Source of the DNA: Bacteriovoracaceae bacterium
GTDB lineage: Bacteria > Bdellovibrionota > Bacteriovoracia > Bacteriovoracales > Bacteriovoracaceae
Reading direction: 5' to 3'
Assembly (NCBI GenBank): GCA_017858255.1
Contig: JAFMBV010000001.1
Span: 1 to 64,000 of the forward strand
Length of the DNA: 64,000 bases
Shown here: one piece after another, positions 1 through 8,980 of the stretch
Numbering within the stretch: position 1 is the stretch's first letter
How the letters are laid out: the number at the start of each line of letters is the position of its first letter
The notes under the pieces: generated by a model
What the model was told of the DNA's origin: nothing
The model's database searches: none
The model's input: the letters and a program-made list of their open reading frames with translations, nothing else
Translations under genes and position numbers: made by a program

Positions 1-1076
1 GTGCTATGTCAGTTGGTGTTCCAGACAAAGATGAAACCTATACCGGCGTAGGCTATGTTGAATATATTAAGGCAGATGGAGAAGAGCAAAAGATTTACGT
101 TGGCCCTGAAGATGCCAGCCTTAATGGTATTGCTAAGCTCATAAATCAAGATTCTAAAAATGGTATGCACGCAACTGTCGTAAATGATGGTTCTGACTCA
201 GACACACCATGGCGTCTCCTTATCAGTCTTGAAAGTACAGGCGATAGTAATAAGGCGGAGTTTCCCTACTTTTACTTTGTCGATGGTGAATATGACCTTT
301 ACCTAGATAAAGAAAGACCTGCTCAAGATGCAAAGATCAAATTAGATGGATTCGAGATAGAGGTTCCAGAAAACAAGGTTAAAGATATTATTCCTGGAGT
401 CACCATTGATCTTAAAAAAGCTCGTCCAGGCGAAGAGTTTGGTCTGAATATCGGTGATGATAAAGAAGCCGTGACAGGAAAGATTGGTGATTTTGTTGAT
501 TCTATTAATAGTGTTCTAGGATTTATAAAGAATCAAAATAATCTAGATAAGAATACTGACACCTCGAGAACTCTTGGTGGTGACATTTTACTTCAGACAA
601 TTGAAGGTAGAATCAGGGGTATTGTTTTTAACGATGTCGAAACAAGCTCTGGCTACAAAAGAGTTGGTGACATTGGTCTTGCCTTTCAAAGAGACGGTAC
701 ACTTAAGCTTGATCAAGATCGTTTCGATAAAGTACTAGCTGAAGATTATAATGTCGTTTCGGAAGTCCTGACCGGCTTTTTTAAGCCTGATGGAACTAAG
801 AGTAAGGGGTTCATTGATAATTTAAGCGAATTTGTTAATTCCACAATACGATTTCCCAATGGAATGCTGGTCAACCGCTCAAAAGGCCTTGATAACAAAA
901 TCGAACAGATTGATCGCAGAATTGAGCAAAGACAAAGAAACCTCAATGAAAAAGAAAAAAACCTAAAAAATAAATTTGCCCGCTTAGAGGGCACAATATC
1001 TAAAATTCAATCACAGGGTGCCGGTATATCGGCACTTGGTGCCGCCCCTGTTAATGCAGTAACTCAACTGGGATAA
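1..1076 (+). CDS. fliD: Flagellar hook-associated protein 2 (filament cap), C-terminal part; 5' end outside window
   Basis: FliD caps the growing flagellar filament and helps flagellin subunits fold as they leave the export channel. The reading frame is open to the first base of the window, so this is a partial gene; about 357 residues are visible. The typical FliD body is seen (phrases such as LDGFEIEVPENKV and GVTIDLKKARPGEEF), followed by a long C-terminal coiled coil (about residues 295-335 of the visible part, rich in Glu, Lys, Arg) that normally forms the leg domain of the cap. It is followed 23 bases later by fliS, the usual fliD-fliS order. The ATG at base 6 is internal, not the start. 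Confidence 0.9.
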   Translation, partial: AMSVGVPDKDETYTGVGYVEYIKADGEEQKIYVGPEDASLNGIAKLINQDSKNGMHATVVNDGSDSDTPWRLLISLESTGDSNKAEFPYFYFVDGEYDLYLDKERPAQDAKIKLDGFEIEVPENKVKDIIPGVTIDLKKARPGEEFGLNIGDDKEAVTGKIGDFVDSINSVLGFIKNQNNLDKNTDTSRTLGGDILLQTIEGRIRGIVFNDVETSSGYKRVGDIGLAFQRDGTLKLDQDRFDKVLAEDYNVVSEVLTGFFKPDGTKSKGFIDNLSEFVNSTIRFPNGMLVNRSKGLDNKIEQIDRRIEQRQRNLNEKEKNLKNKFARLEGTISKIQSQGAGISALGAAPVNAVTQLG

Positions 1077-1099
1077 TGGGGAGTAATTAGGAGGATGCC

Positions 1100-1504
1100 A
1101 TGAGCTATGGATTAGGTGCATACAAGAAAACCTCAATTCACACTGCAAGCAAAGAACAAATACTTCTTATGCTTTACCAGGCTGCTATAAAAAACTGTAA
1201 AAAGGCAATGGAGTCTATCGAAAGAAACGATATTGCTAAAAAAGGTGAACATATCGGCAAGCTTCAGGACATTATTATTGAACTCAATAATAGTCTTGAT
1301 TTTGAAATTGGTGGGACAGTCGCAGAGGAGCTCTCTTCTCTTTATGACTACATGCTTTTTTCTTCAACTCAGGCGAATATTAAAATCGACAAGGAACCCC
1401 TAGAAGGCTGCCTAAAAGTCCTCAACATCCTTTATGAAGGCTGGACCGAAGCTGTAAAGCAGCTACGTAGAGAGAAGACTGACCTCAAAGAACCTGAACT
1501 TTAG
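1100..1504 (+). CDS. fliS: Flagellin export chaperone FliS
   Basis: FliS binds the C-terminus of flagellin in the cytoplasm, prevents early polymerisation and delivers it to the export gate. The 134-residue protein has the family length and start: a YGLGAYKKTSIHTASKEQIL stretch matching the conserved 'Y....v.ta.p..li.mLYdgal' pattern, with LLMLYQAAI at residues 22-30. All-helical with a Gly-rich turn. A strong ribosome binding site (TAGGAGG) precedes the ATG. It lies directly after fliD. The likely clients are the two flagellins encoded near 12.4-14.4 kb on the other strand. Confidence 0.92.
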   Translation: MSYGLGAYKKTSIHTASKEQILLMLYQAAIKNCKKAMESIERNDIAKKGEHIGKLQDIIIELNNSLDFEIGGTVAEELSSLYDYMLFSSTQANIKIDKEPLEGCLKVLNILYEGWTEAVKQLRREKTDLKEPEL

Positions 1505-1516
1505 TAGGAGTAACAA

Positions 1517-1924
1517 ATGATAGAGCGACTGATTGAAAAGTTACAAATGTTTACCGATAGACTTGATCAAGGTAGGAAGTGTACGGAAGATATTTTTAAA
1601 GCTGTCGCTGATGAGCAATGGGAGCGTGTTGAGTTCTCAACAAGCAATCGGGAGAGGATTCTTGGAATTATTGCCATGGAACAAGAAAAAATTGAAGGTA
1701 TTATTAATAATATTTTCAGTGAAGAACTTACCCCGGAAAATATCAACATAATTAAGAGCTGGGCCTTTGATACTCAAAATTGGATAAATCATACGGCGTC
1801 TCGTGATGAAGATATTTTAGAAGCTTTAAATGAATCAAAAGACGGAATTACTCAAGAAATAGCGACTGTTTTTAAATCAAAAGCAGCTTTCAGGGGCTAC
1901 AACCTCAATGATGTCCGTAAATAA
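1517..1924 (+). CDS. Probable FliT/FlgN-like flagellar export chaperone (135 aa, tentative)
   Basis: A small, soluble, all-helical acidic protein of 135 residues without a membrane segment or catalytic motif. I do not recognise a family from the sequence itself. Position is the main clue: fliD-fliS-fliT is a common order, and FliT/FlgN chaperones are short helical bundles of this size. It starts 12 bases after fliS with a TAGGAG ribosome binding site. An alternative is an unrelated flagellar hypothetical protein. The function is therefore inferred from context only. Confidence 0.55.
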   Translation: MIERLIEKLQMFTDRLDQGRKCTEDIFKAVADEQWERVEFSTSNRERILGIIAMEQEKIEGIINNIFSEELTPENINIIKSWAFDTQNWINHTASRDEDILEALNESKDGITQEIATVFKSKAAFRGYNLNDVRK

Positions 1925-1936
1925 ATCAAACATTTA

Positions 1937-1961
1937 ACCTACTGATCATGTAGGTCTTTCT
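1937..1961 (+). terminator. Weak hairpin with T-rich tail after the fliD-fliS operon
   Basis: ACCTAC and GTAGGT (6 bp arms, 7-base loop) are followed by CTTTCTT. This is a modest Rho-independent terminator candidate at the end of the fliD-fliS block. The rest of the 223-base gap (1925-2147) shows no ORF with a ribosome binding site; a TTGACA at 1991 has no convincing -10 partner. Confidence 0.35.
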
Positions 1962-2147
1962 TGGTGCCAAAAAGGGACTAAACCAGTTTATTGACACGCT
2001 TCTGGAACTATGAGGAAATAGTAGTAGCAGCTTATCCAACCAATGAATGGTTTGGTCCTGCAACTATGGTGACTTCAAGGAAGAGGCAGCACATGGTTAC
2101 CTACGAGTTTCATTAATTAAAGTTTTTATATGTACCAAGGATCGGTC

Positions 2148-2807
2148 ATGGATAATTCCCATTTTACAAACAGCACTATTGTTGAAGTCAAAAGTTCGAA
2201 AACAGACTTACCTGTACCAGTTGTTAACAACGTCCACCTTCACTCTATTTACAACCCTGAGAGAGAAGCGGAAGGCTTTGTTGGTGCCAGCGAAAAAACA
2301 CTGAGTAAGAGTTCTAAGATTTTAGTTTTTGGACTTGGTTTTGGTTATCACATCGCGAAGATGGAACAAAGACTTAAAGCCCTTTACCCAAATGGGTATC
2401 AAGTTTTTGTCATCGAACCAAATCAAGAACTCTATCGTAAATGGAAAGATCTTCGTCCCAATATATTTAGCCCTAACATTAAAGTTATTTCTTACTCAGA
2501 GGTAAAGGATTTCTACAAAGATAAAGAACTCGTTGAGTTTTTAAGTGAGAAACCGGGAATACTTCCTCACCCAGCCTCTTTCCAGCTAAATGATAAATTT
2601 TTTAAAACCTTTATGAGTTTCCACTATCCAACATCAATCATGGAATCGCTTTATTTTATAGAAGACGAAAAGCTTATAAGTTATCTACAAAATGAAGATA
2701 CGAGCCAAAGCACAAGCGAATTGATTGAGCGGGTTAAGAACAAAGGGTTTTTACAAGGCTATGACTTTTTAACACTTGCTTTAGATGAAATGGTCGAAGG
2801 AAGATAG
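2148..2807 (+). CDS. Stand-alone Maf N-terminal-like domain protein (motility accessory factor family)
   Basis: Residues about 27-75 carry a pattern I recognise from the N-terminal domain of Maf/DUF115 motility accessory factors that modify flagellin with nonulosonic acids: an 'HSIYNPEREAEGF' segment, then ILVFGLGFGYHI (Rossmann-like strand and glycine loop) and VFVIEPNQELYRKW. Only about 220 residues are present, so the catalytic central Maf domain is absent. I chose ATG 2148 rather than 2130 because AAGGA lies 6 bases upstream of it, while the earlier ATG has no binding site. It is followed 8 bases later by two GT9-like genes, which suggests a role in glycan transfer to flagellin or another surface protein. 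The assignment is by motif only. Confidence 0.55.
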   Translation: MDNSHFTNSTIVEVKSSKTDLPVPVVNNVHLHSIYNPEREAEGFVGASEKTLSKSSKILVFGLGFGYHIAKMEQRLKALYPNGYQVFVIEPNQELYRKWKDLRPNIFSPNIKVISYSEVKDFYKDKELVEFLSEKPGILPHPASFQLNDKFFKTFMSFHYPTSIMESLYFIEDEKLISYLQNEDTSQSTSELIERVKNKGFLQGYDFLTLALDEMVEGR

Positions 2808-2815
2808 GGAATTAC

Positions 2816-4504
2816 ATGAAAAAAACACTAATAATTAACTTAAAACGTTTTGGCGACATCTTTCAAACGGGTCATCTTGTAAGCACATTAAGGAAAAATC
2901 AACCCAACCACGAGATTCATCTCCTTTGCTATGAAGAGTGTGCTACCTCAACAAAAATCCTAAAAGGAATTACAAAGGTCCATACTTTAGATCGTAAGAA
3001 AATCACCTCATACTATAAGAACAATATTTATAGTGATGGATTGGCCATTAACGATCTTCAACAAAAGATGGAAGAAGTTAACCGTGAAAGTTTTGATAGA
3101 GTCATTAATTATTCAAATGATAAAACGAGCACTTACCTAAGCTCTTTTCTCGCAAACTCTACAACAGAAATAGCAGGTATCTCTTTCACACCGAAACAAA
3201 CTATTAATTATTCAAACAATAGCGCCATTATATTAAACGACATCGTTACTCAAACAGACTTTACACCATTTAACTTTAACGACCTATATCACCAGCTTGT
3301 TGAAGAAACTTATACAGAGTTAAGTGTAGAAAAAGTAAAAAGTAACAAAATGCACGACAAGACAGCACTTAACAATCTAGATCGCTTAAGGGCGATTAAA
3401 AATGATGACTCGAGTAGTGTCTCAATTGTTGGTTTTCAGATCTGCAGTTCCTCAGTCTTAAAGGATATTCCCTTTGACACACTTACTAAAGTTATCAAGT
3501 CCGTATTTGATCATCCCAATATGGTTCCAATCATTATCATTGCACCCACTGCTAAAGAGCGCGCCTTCTCAAACAAAGTTAATGATGTTTTTGATAATAA
3601 GCTTGTCTCGGTTGAATCTGACTTTATTGCTCTTCCCAGCGTTTTGAAAAACATTGACCTACTTGTGACTCCCGATACTTCCGTTAAACATCTTGCAGAC
3701 CTTGTGGATACACCAGTTCTAGAGGTATCACTCGGTCATGCACCTTTCATGAAGCAGGGAACTATTAATACACGAAGTGCAATTATTACAGCGCCCCCTC
3801 ACCTTAGAATATTCAAAGAAGGTGGAGAGCCGGAAGAGAAGATTAGGGAAACCAATTCTCGCTTAAGCGAAACTCTTATTTTTCATACAATACTTTCTTT
3901 ACTCGGTACTGAAGGTGGAAGTGTTGAAAACGAAATCTCTGATTTTTGTGTTTACCGGCCGGTTAAAGTTGTGGATGGAATATATCACATGCCAGTCTCC
4001 GGTCCCATTAGTGGATTATTTGAGGCGAAACGTGTTCTAGGTCGGGCCATAATACAAAAAATCTTTAAGGGTGTTGTCGACGAAAACTTAATAGAGTCTT
4101 CTTATACTAAAATCGACCGTAGAGACTTTCAAAAAGCAATCGAAGAAGAGAAAGAAGCCTTATCTATGCTCACAAAAGAGTTATTAAGTACCTTAAGAGG
4201 ACTTATTCAAACTCAAGAAAGTAAAACCAAGGCCCCTGCATTTATTGAAGCTCTGGAAAAATTATTATCTAGATGTTTTGACAGGAATCTCGCAGCTCTT
4301 CCAGCTCTCGTCTTTAGGGCCCAAATTGAATCACTCAACTCGGACTCACTAGAGTCGAACTTTAAAGAAGTTGAAGCTCTACTCTATACACTAAAAGATA
4401 ATCTTCAAAAATCATTATCCGTATACAAAACTTGCGAAGAGATCGGCTATGGTGTCAAAAGCATCCAAAGAAGATCAGAAATCAGAAATGAAGGTCAACT
4501 ATGA
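2816..4504 (+). CDS. GT9 heptosyltransferase-like protein with C-terminal extension (562 aa)
   Basis: The N-terminus (INLKRFGDIFQTGHLVSTLR) is the GT9 ADP-heptose:acceptor heptosyltransferase signature, and 'LPSVLKNIDLLVTPDTSVKHLADLVDTPVLEV' near residues 270-305 is the second GT-B half, with the 'DTs..HlA' motif that contacts the donor sugar nucleotide. Typical GT9 enzymes are about 350 residues; here about 200 more form a helical, charged C-terminal part. No membrane segment or signal. It stands in a flagellar neighbourhood, next to a Maf-like domain and a second GT9, so the acceptor may be flagellin rather than LPS core; this is inference. It ends in an ATGA overlap with a small ORF. Confidence 0.75.
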   Translation: MKKTLIINLKRFGDIFQTGHLVSTLRKNQPNHEIHLLCYEECATSTKILKGITKVHTLDRKKITSYYKNNIYSDGLAINDLQQKMEEVNRESFDRVINYSNDKTSTYLSSFLANSTTEIAGISFTPKQTINYSNNSAIILNDIVTQTDFTPFNFNDLYHQLVEETYTELSVEKVKSNKMHDKTALNNLDRLRAIKNDDSSSVSIVGFQICSSSVLKDIPFDTLTKVIKSVFDHPNMVPIIIIAPTAKERAFSNKVNDVFDNKLVSVESDFIALPSVLKNIDLLVTPDTSVKHLADLVDTPVLEVSLGHAPFMKQGTINTRSAIITAPPHLRIFKEGGEPEEKIRETNSRLSETLIFHTILSLLGTEGGSVENEISDFCVYRPVKVVDGIYHMPVSGPISGLFEAKRVLGRAIIQKIFKGVVDENLIESSYTKIDRRDFQKAIEEEKEALSMLTKELLSTLRGLIQTQESKTKAPAFIEALEKLLSRCFDRNLAALPALVFRAQIESLNSDSLESNFKEVEALLYTLKDNLQKSLSVYKTCEEIGYGVKSIQRRSEIRNEGQL

Positions 4505-4632
4505 AAGACGATGTAGTTAAAAGACTAAAAGAAGTTGAAGAGAAGCTTCAAAATCAGGTTCAAATTCCTCCAGAGGATCTTGTTTTTTTATTTGGACTAA
4601 GTTTAATAAAGGATAAGTCTGGTGAAAACTGA
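4501..4632 (+). CDS. Small protein, 43 aa, translationally coupled between two GT9 genes
   Basis: An ORF of 43 codons plus stop starts at an ATG that overlaps the upstream stop in an ATGA junction, and its end overlaps the GTG start of the next GT9 gene by 11 bases. The product begins MKDDVVKRLKEVEEKLQNQ, a strongly amphipathic, charged helix, and ends with a hydrophobic helix (DLVFLFGLSLIKDKS). The tight overlap at both ends favours a real gene over chance. It may be a small partner of the flanking transferases. No family recognised. Confidence 0.55.
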   Translation: MKDDVVKRLKEVEEKLQNQVQIPPEDLVFLFGLSLIKDKSGEN

Positions 4633-6292
4633 GGGAACATTTGGAGTAGTACAACTAACAAGGCTAGGTGACTTAATACAAACTCATCAAGCCGTAACCG
4701 ATCTAAAACTACAGCACCCTGACGTTAAGGTTAAGTTAATAGCTAGATCAGACTTTGCCACACCGCTATTGTTTTTATTAGAGAAATCATTTGATGAGAT
4801 CATTCTAATTAATCGTGATGAGTTACTACAGGCCAGTGACGACAATTTGGGGAAGTATTTAGAGGGACTTAACGACTGGCTTAATCAGCCTCAACTGCAG
4901 GGGATAGATGTACTTATAAATTTATCATTCTGTGAGACTTCCAATTATTTAATGAGTCTAATTAAAGCAAAAAATATTCTTGGCACACATATCGATGAGC
5001 ACAATCAAACGCGAGTAAATGATCAATGGAGCCAGTTAGTCTACTCTATGGTGATGGGAGGACCGAATTGTCCATTCCATCTAGTAGATATTTCTAAGAA
5101 CATCTTAGGGCTTAAGCATCGCCAAAACTGGGAACATGCAGAGAGAGTTGTTGGGTCACCAGAGACCATAGCTCTCCATCCCTTTGCTAGCCAAGAAAAG
5201 AAATACTGGAAGCCACAAAAATGGAGCGAGGTTCTTTATAAACTTTTGAAAGAATCAGAAGGTGTTTCCATAAAGATTTTTGGAAGCCAAAAAGAAGCTG
5301 AAATGGCCGCTGAAATTCTCAAAAATCCTTCCATGAAAAGATACCAAGACAGAATTCAAAACTTAGTAGGTAAGCTATCTATTGAGGAGGTTTTTCATGA
5401 GTTTAAGAGTTGTTCTCACTTTGTTGGTCATGACTCAGCGTTAGGCCATCTTGCAAAAGAAGCTGGCCTCGCAACACTAACAATTTCTATGGGGACTGTT
5501 AGACCAATTGAAACAACTCCATATGGGCCCAACTCTTTTGTCTTAAGCCCAAAGACGAAGTGTTTTCCATGCTTTCCAAAGACTGAATGTAGTTTTTTCC
5601 AATGCCACGCAGACCTATCATACCAAGCAGTAACGGAGGTTATTCGCGGCTTCGTTACTGAGGATGATATCAATTATGAAAATTTAAAAAGTAAGGTGAG
5701 CCCCTTTCACTTGGACTCACTATCTATCCATAGATTTGGTCCATCTAATACTGGGTGGTATGCAGCACAAAACATCGGTGACCAAACAGCGACATTTAAA
5801 GAAATTATTAGAGATATTTACAAGGTCGCCCTTACTTACAAGATGGAAGAAGTGGAAGAAGTTCTCTCATTTCCCAAAATAGATCAAAAAGTATTCGATA
5901 AACTAAATCATATCAATAGTGGTATCGAGCAACTTTTTCAACTTTGTGAATTCGGTAAAAAGTATTCTAAAGATGTCATTGTCGAAATTTCAGGCAACAA
6001 CCCATCTGTCGAAAAAATCAAAGAACTTGGCAACAAGGTTCAAGAAATTGACCAGTTGATGGACCTACTAAACAATGCCTACCCTGAACTTCGGCCTATC
6101 ACCGACTTCTATAAAGTTATTAAATCCAATTTATATGGAGAAAATGTCGTCGAAATAAGTGAATCTAATTACCTTGTTCACAACGATAACTCTGTGCTTT
6201 GTTCACTCTTATATGAACTCATTAATAATACTGTTGGTTCTACAGAAGGTAGAAAAAACAAACAAGAATTTACCAAGGAAGGTAACGCATGA
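4622..6292 (+). CDS. GT9 heptosyltransferase-like protein with C-terminal extension (556 aa)
   Basis: A second GT9 protein. N-terminal FGVVQLTRLGDLIQTHQAV is the donor-half signature; ALHPFASQEKKYWKPQKWSE (residues 182-201) and FVGHDSALGHLAKEAGLATL (about 266-285) are the conserved GT9 elements around the sugar-nucleotide site. A Cys-rich stretch follows (KTKCFPCFPKTECSFFQC), which in LPS heptosyltransferases marks the end of the GT-B domain. About 200 helical residues follow, as in the neighbour, suggesting a shared scaffold. Start is GTG 4622, with AAAGGA 8 bases upstream. It overlaps the next gene by four bases. Protein-targeted heptosylation is a possibility; ordinary LPS core transfer is the alternative. 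Confidence 0.75.
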   Translation: MKTEGTFGVVQLTRLGDLIQTHQAVTDLKLQHPDVKVKLIARSDFATPLLFLLEKSFDEIILINRDELLQASDDNLGKYLEGLNDWLNQPQLQGIDVLINLSFCETSNYLMSLIKAKNILGTHIDEHNQTRVNDQWSQLVYSMVMGGPNCPFHLVDISKNILGLKHRQNWEHAERVVGSPETIALHPFASQEKKYWKPQKWSEVLYKLLKESEGVSIKIFGSQKEAEMAAEILKNPSMKRYQDRIQNLVGKLSIEEVFHEFKSCSHFVGHDSALGHLAKEAGLATLTISMGTVRPIETTPYGPNSFVLSPKTKCFPCFPKTECSFFQCHADLSYQAVTEVIRGFVTEDDINYENLKSKVSPFHLDSLSIHRFGPSNTGWYAAQNIGDQTATFKEIIRDIYKVALTYKMEEVEEVLSFPKIDQKVFDKLNHINSGIEQLFQLCEFGKKYSKDVIVEISGNNPSVEKIKELGNKVQEIDQLMDLLNNAYPELRPITDFYKVIKSNLYGENVVEISESNYLVHNDNSVLCSLLYELINNTVGSTEGRKNKQEFTKEGNA

Positions 6293-6906
6293 CAGACCTA
6301 ACTCTTAATAACTGCCCAATCAAAAGAAAGTTTGATAACAACGAAAGTCTTGGTGAAGTTATTGACCATTTATTTGATCAAGAAATGGAAAGAGAAACTG
6401 TTCTCATTAATTTGGAAGTCGACAATCAAACAATTCCCTTCGAAGATGGCCTAGATATCTCAAAAGAGAACGTTAACAAATTTGATAAAATTAACTTTCA
6501 AACGCAAACTTCAGTTGAGCTTGCCTTTGACGCTGTTGACTCATGTAATGATTACATAGACATTCTTACTGATAAAGTTAAAGAAATGGTTACGTTTTAC
6601 CAAGGCAATGAGACCGAAAAGGCCAATTTCGAATTTGGTGAGATGATTGATATATTAGATCTTTACGTGCAACTCTTTTCTAAAATTCACTCTACTCTTA
6701 AAAGAAAATACGGTGGTAAATTAGATGTCTCCGAGGATATTCAAAAACTAGATATTCACCTCTTATCAGTCCTTAAGGCTCTTATACCGGCAAGAGAGAA
6801 AAATGATATCATCATGCTTTGTGACTTGCTCGAGTATGAATTAATAGATAATCTCACTCAGTGGAAGATCAAGATTATCCCAAGCATAAAGAAGTTAAAA
6901 GTTTAG
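6289..6906 (+). CDS. Hypothetical soluble helical protein (205 aa)
   Basis: The ATG sits in an ATGA overlap with the upstream GT9 stop. The protein is acidic, without membrane segments or signal peptide, and appears mostly helical after residue 70 (long DxV/DxL heptad-like stretches). I recognise no family. Its stop lies 46 bases inside the histidine kinase gene, so it is translated as part of the same unit. It may link the glycosyltransferases and the kinase; nothing in the sequence defines a function. Confidence 0.6.
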   Translation: MTDLTLNNCPIKRKFDNNESLGEVIDHLFDQEMERETVLINLEVDNQTIPFEDGLDISKENVNKFDKINFQTQTSVELAFDAVDSCNDYIDILTDKVKEMVTFYQGNETEKANFEFGEMIDILDLYVQLFSKIHSTLKRKYGGKLDVSEDIQKLDIHLLSVLKALIPAREKNDIIMLCDLLEYELIDNLTQWKIKIIPSIKKLKV

Positions 6907-8582
6907 CTTCTAGACGCTTTGAAAAGTTCTCCAAGGAATTATCTAGTCTTAACAATAGACTTGGTAAGATCATTGATCTTGAACTAGACCTTACCAAATC
7001 CGAAAAAATCAAACTTACTTCAAAAAACCAGGCTATCGAAATAGCCCCAGAACAACTGGCCTGTTTCGCATCCTGGTCCAGCCCAATACTGGATCGCTAT
7101 CAGACCATATTAGATAAGAACCTGGATCACCTAGATAAGAGTCGAAAAAGCTATTCTCAATTTAGAAAGAAGTTTTTAGGCCATCTAAAAGGTATTGATC
7201 GACTCGAAAAAAAGAACAGTCTCCTTAGAAGGTATTTTGAAGAAGACCAGGTCAGAGAACTTTATAACGTTATTCACAATCTCCAAAGTCTTCCTAGCTT
7301 TTTACTGACCCTCCAAGTTTTTAAAAGCTATACAGTCTGCCAGATTCTAGCTCATGAGAAAGGGCAGGCTTTTGCAAATAGTAATTTTTCTTCCGCTGGA
7401 AACAAGTCGACAAGCAAGCGCTTCAATGTTGAAGAGTTCAATAAAGCATTTCAAAGTATTAAAAAATCCAAAAGCAAGGTCTTCACAAATCAAAGTTTAA
7501 ACAACCCACAGGTCGAAGCAATTGGTAGCTTTCTCGCAAAATCTTTTAGTGGTAGTCGCTATAACATTATCTTAATTCTCGGTCGGAATGACTTTCTCCC
7601 CCCTTCTGTTGAAGAGCTAAAGGTTTTCAATGAAGTCACCTTACATCTTGATCCTGTATTAAATGCTATTTTAAGACGATCTTCACAAGATGATAAAATC
7701 TCCAATCTTATCGATGTCTTAGAAAATATTAATTTCCCAATAAGTATTAAAAACAGAAGTGATAGCTTCCTCTTTAAAAATGAGACCTTCGAAACATTTA
7801 AAGAAAGTGGTTTAAAGGACTTTCAATATTTAGAACGAGAGCTTTTTGGTAAAAACATCCTCCGCTTCTATTTTAACAGAGAGGCTCGCGAGGACACTGA
7901 CTTATACCACTTCTATAGAGTTTCTCTTCTTGGAGAACTTCTAAATACTCTTAGGCATGAACTAAGTAATCCTTTATTTGGACTCTCTCTTGCCGCCGAT
8001 ATTTTTAACAATGAAAGTTTAGATTTAGAAATTCAAGAAACAATACAGGATATTAAAACCAATAGTGATCGCTGCCAAACAATCATTAAAAACTTCAGTA
8101 ACTTATATCAAGAAGAAGATAATTTTAAAGAGTTTGACCTAATTAACCTGCTTAAAGAAACAATCATTCTCACCAAGTCGGAGACCAAAGGTATCAGGAA
8201 ATTGATTGAGTCTGAGGAGGACCCACTCATTCTTTATTCAAATCCAACCTGGATATCTCAAGTTTTCTTTAACCTTATAATAAATGCAGCACAGGCACTC
8301 ACTGATCATTTCACTCCTGAGAAAATGCGTAACGGACTAATTTCAATATTGGTCAAAAAAGAAAATGGAGCTATTAAAATAAGTGTTTCTGACAATGGTG
8401 CCGGAATACCCGATCAGCTCAAAGATCGTCTATTTGAAGCCTTCATTACAACCAAGGATGCTGGTACAGGCCTAGGCCTTGCTATCTGCAAAAGCTTATT
8501 AAAGAAGCTAGATGGTGAAATTTATTTCAAAGACAATATTGATGCTGGAACAACCTTTACAATAAGCTTACCCTTAGAATAG
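6861..8582 (+). CDS. Soluble sensor histidine kinase
   Basis: The C-terminal 230 residues form a complete kinase core: H-box LRHELSNPLFGL with His366 as the phospho-acceptor, N-box FFNLIINAAQAL, G1 box DNGAGIPD (from Asp511), F-box and G2 box GTGLGLAI. The first 350 residues are helical and charged with no membrane segment, so it senses a cytoplasmic signal or partner. The frame opens only at 6852, and the GTG at 6861 is the first possible start; no later start occurs near, so the 46-base overlap with the previous gene appears real. It is followed 2 bases later by a receiver-only response regulator, its likely target. Location in a flagellar cluster suggests motility control, by inference. 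Confidence 0.85.
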   Translation: MEDQDYPKHKEVKSLASRRFEKFSKELSSLNNRLGKIIDLELDLTKSEKIKLTSKNQAIEIAPEQLACFASWSSPILDRYQTILDKNLDHLDKSRKSYSQFRKKFLGHLKGIDRLEKKNSLLRRYFEEDQVRELYNVIHNLQSLPSFLLTLQVFKSYTVCQILAHEKGQAFANSNFSSAGNKSTSKRFNVEEFNKAFQSIKKSKSKVFTNQSLNNPQVEAIGSFLAKSFSGSRYNIILILGRNDFLPPSVEELKVFNEVTLHLDPVLNAILRRSSQDDKISNLIDVLENINFPISIKNRSDSFLFKNETFETFKESGLKDFQYLERELFGKNILRFYFNREAREDTDLYHFYRVSLLGELLNTLRHELSNPLFGLSLAADIFNNESLDLEIQETIQDIKTNSDRCQTIIKNFSNLYQEEDNFKEFDLINLLKETIILTKSETKGIRKLIESEEDPLILYSNPTWISQVFFNLIINAAQALTDHFTPEKMRNGLISILVKKENGAIKISVSDNGAGIPDQLKDRLFEAFITTKDAGTGLGLAICKSLLKKLDGEIYFKDNIDAGTTFTISLPLE

Positions 8583-8584
8583 TT

Positions 8585-8980
8585 ATGAAAATTTTAATTG
8601 TGGAAGACGAGCCCTTAATTGCAAGATCACTTAAAAAGCTTTTGGAAAAAAAAGGCTGTCTTGTAGTTTGGGAACCAACGGGCAACAAAGCTGTTGAAAT
8701 TATTAAGAAAGAGTCATTCGATAGAATTATTTGCGACCTCATGCTGCAAGACGTTAGTGGGTTTGACGTTATTGAAGACAGCAAAGAGCGCTATAGCATT
8801 AGCGAAATCGGTCAAAAGTTTATTATAATAACAGCCTACAGCTCTCCTCAGGTACTTCAGCGCGCAGCCAAGTATGGTTGCACTGTTTTAAGCAAACCGT
8901 TTGAAGATTTGAATGAGGCCATAGAAGTTTTTATTAGAGGAAAGGATCTTGGCACAAAAAAAGAAACAGACGAAAGTTAA
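8585..8980 (+). CDS. Receiver-only response regulator
   Basis: A 131-residue CheY-like receiver domain without an output domain. The conserved features are all visible: acidic pair in VEDEP near residue 7, phospho-acceptor Asp in ICDLML (about residue 51), Thr in IIITAYS (about 84) and Lys in LSKPF (about 105). Two bases separate it from the histidine kinase stop. With no DNA-binding part it must signal by protein contact, for example to a motor switch, a phosphorelay or a polar protein. Its 3' end overlaps the nadK start by 32 bases. Confidence 0.88.
   Translation: MKILIVEDEPLIARSLKKLLEKKGCLVVWEPTGNKAVEIIKKESFDRIICDLMLQDVSGFDVIEDSKERYSISEIGQKFIIITAYSSPQVLQRAAKYGCTVLSKPFEDLNEAIEVFIRGKDLGTKKETDES

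Noticed and set aside
1991-2019. TTGACA as a promoter before the Maf-like gene
   Set aside because: The base pairs at -10 distance (GGAAAT) do not resemble TATAAT.
2047-2304. 85-residue ORF overlapping the Maf-like gene
   Set aside because: Different frame from the gene with family motifs and no ribosome binding site.
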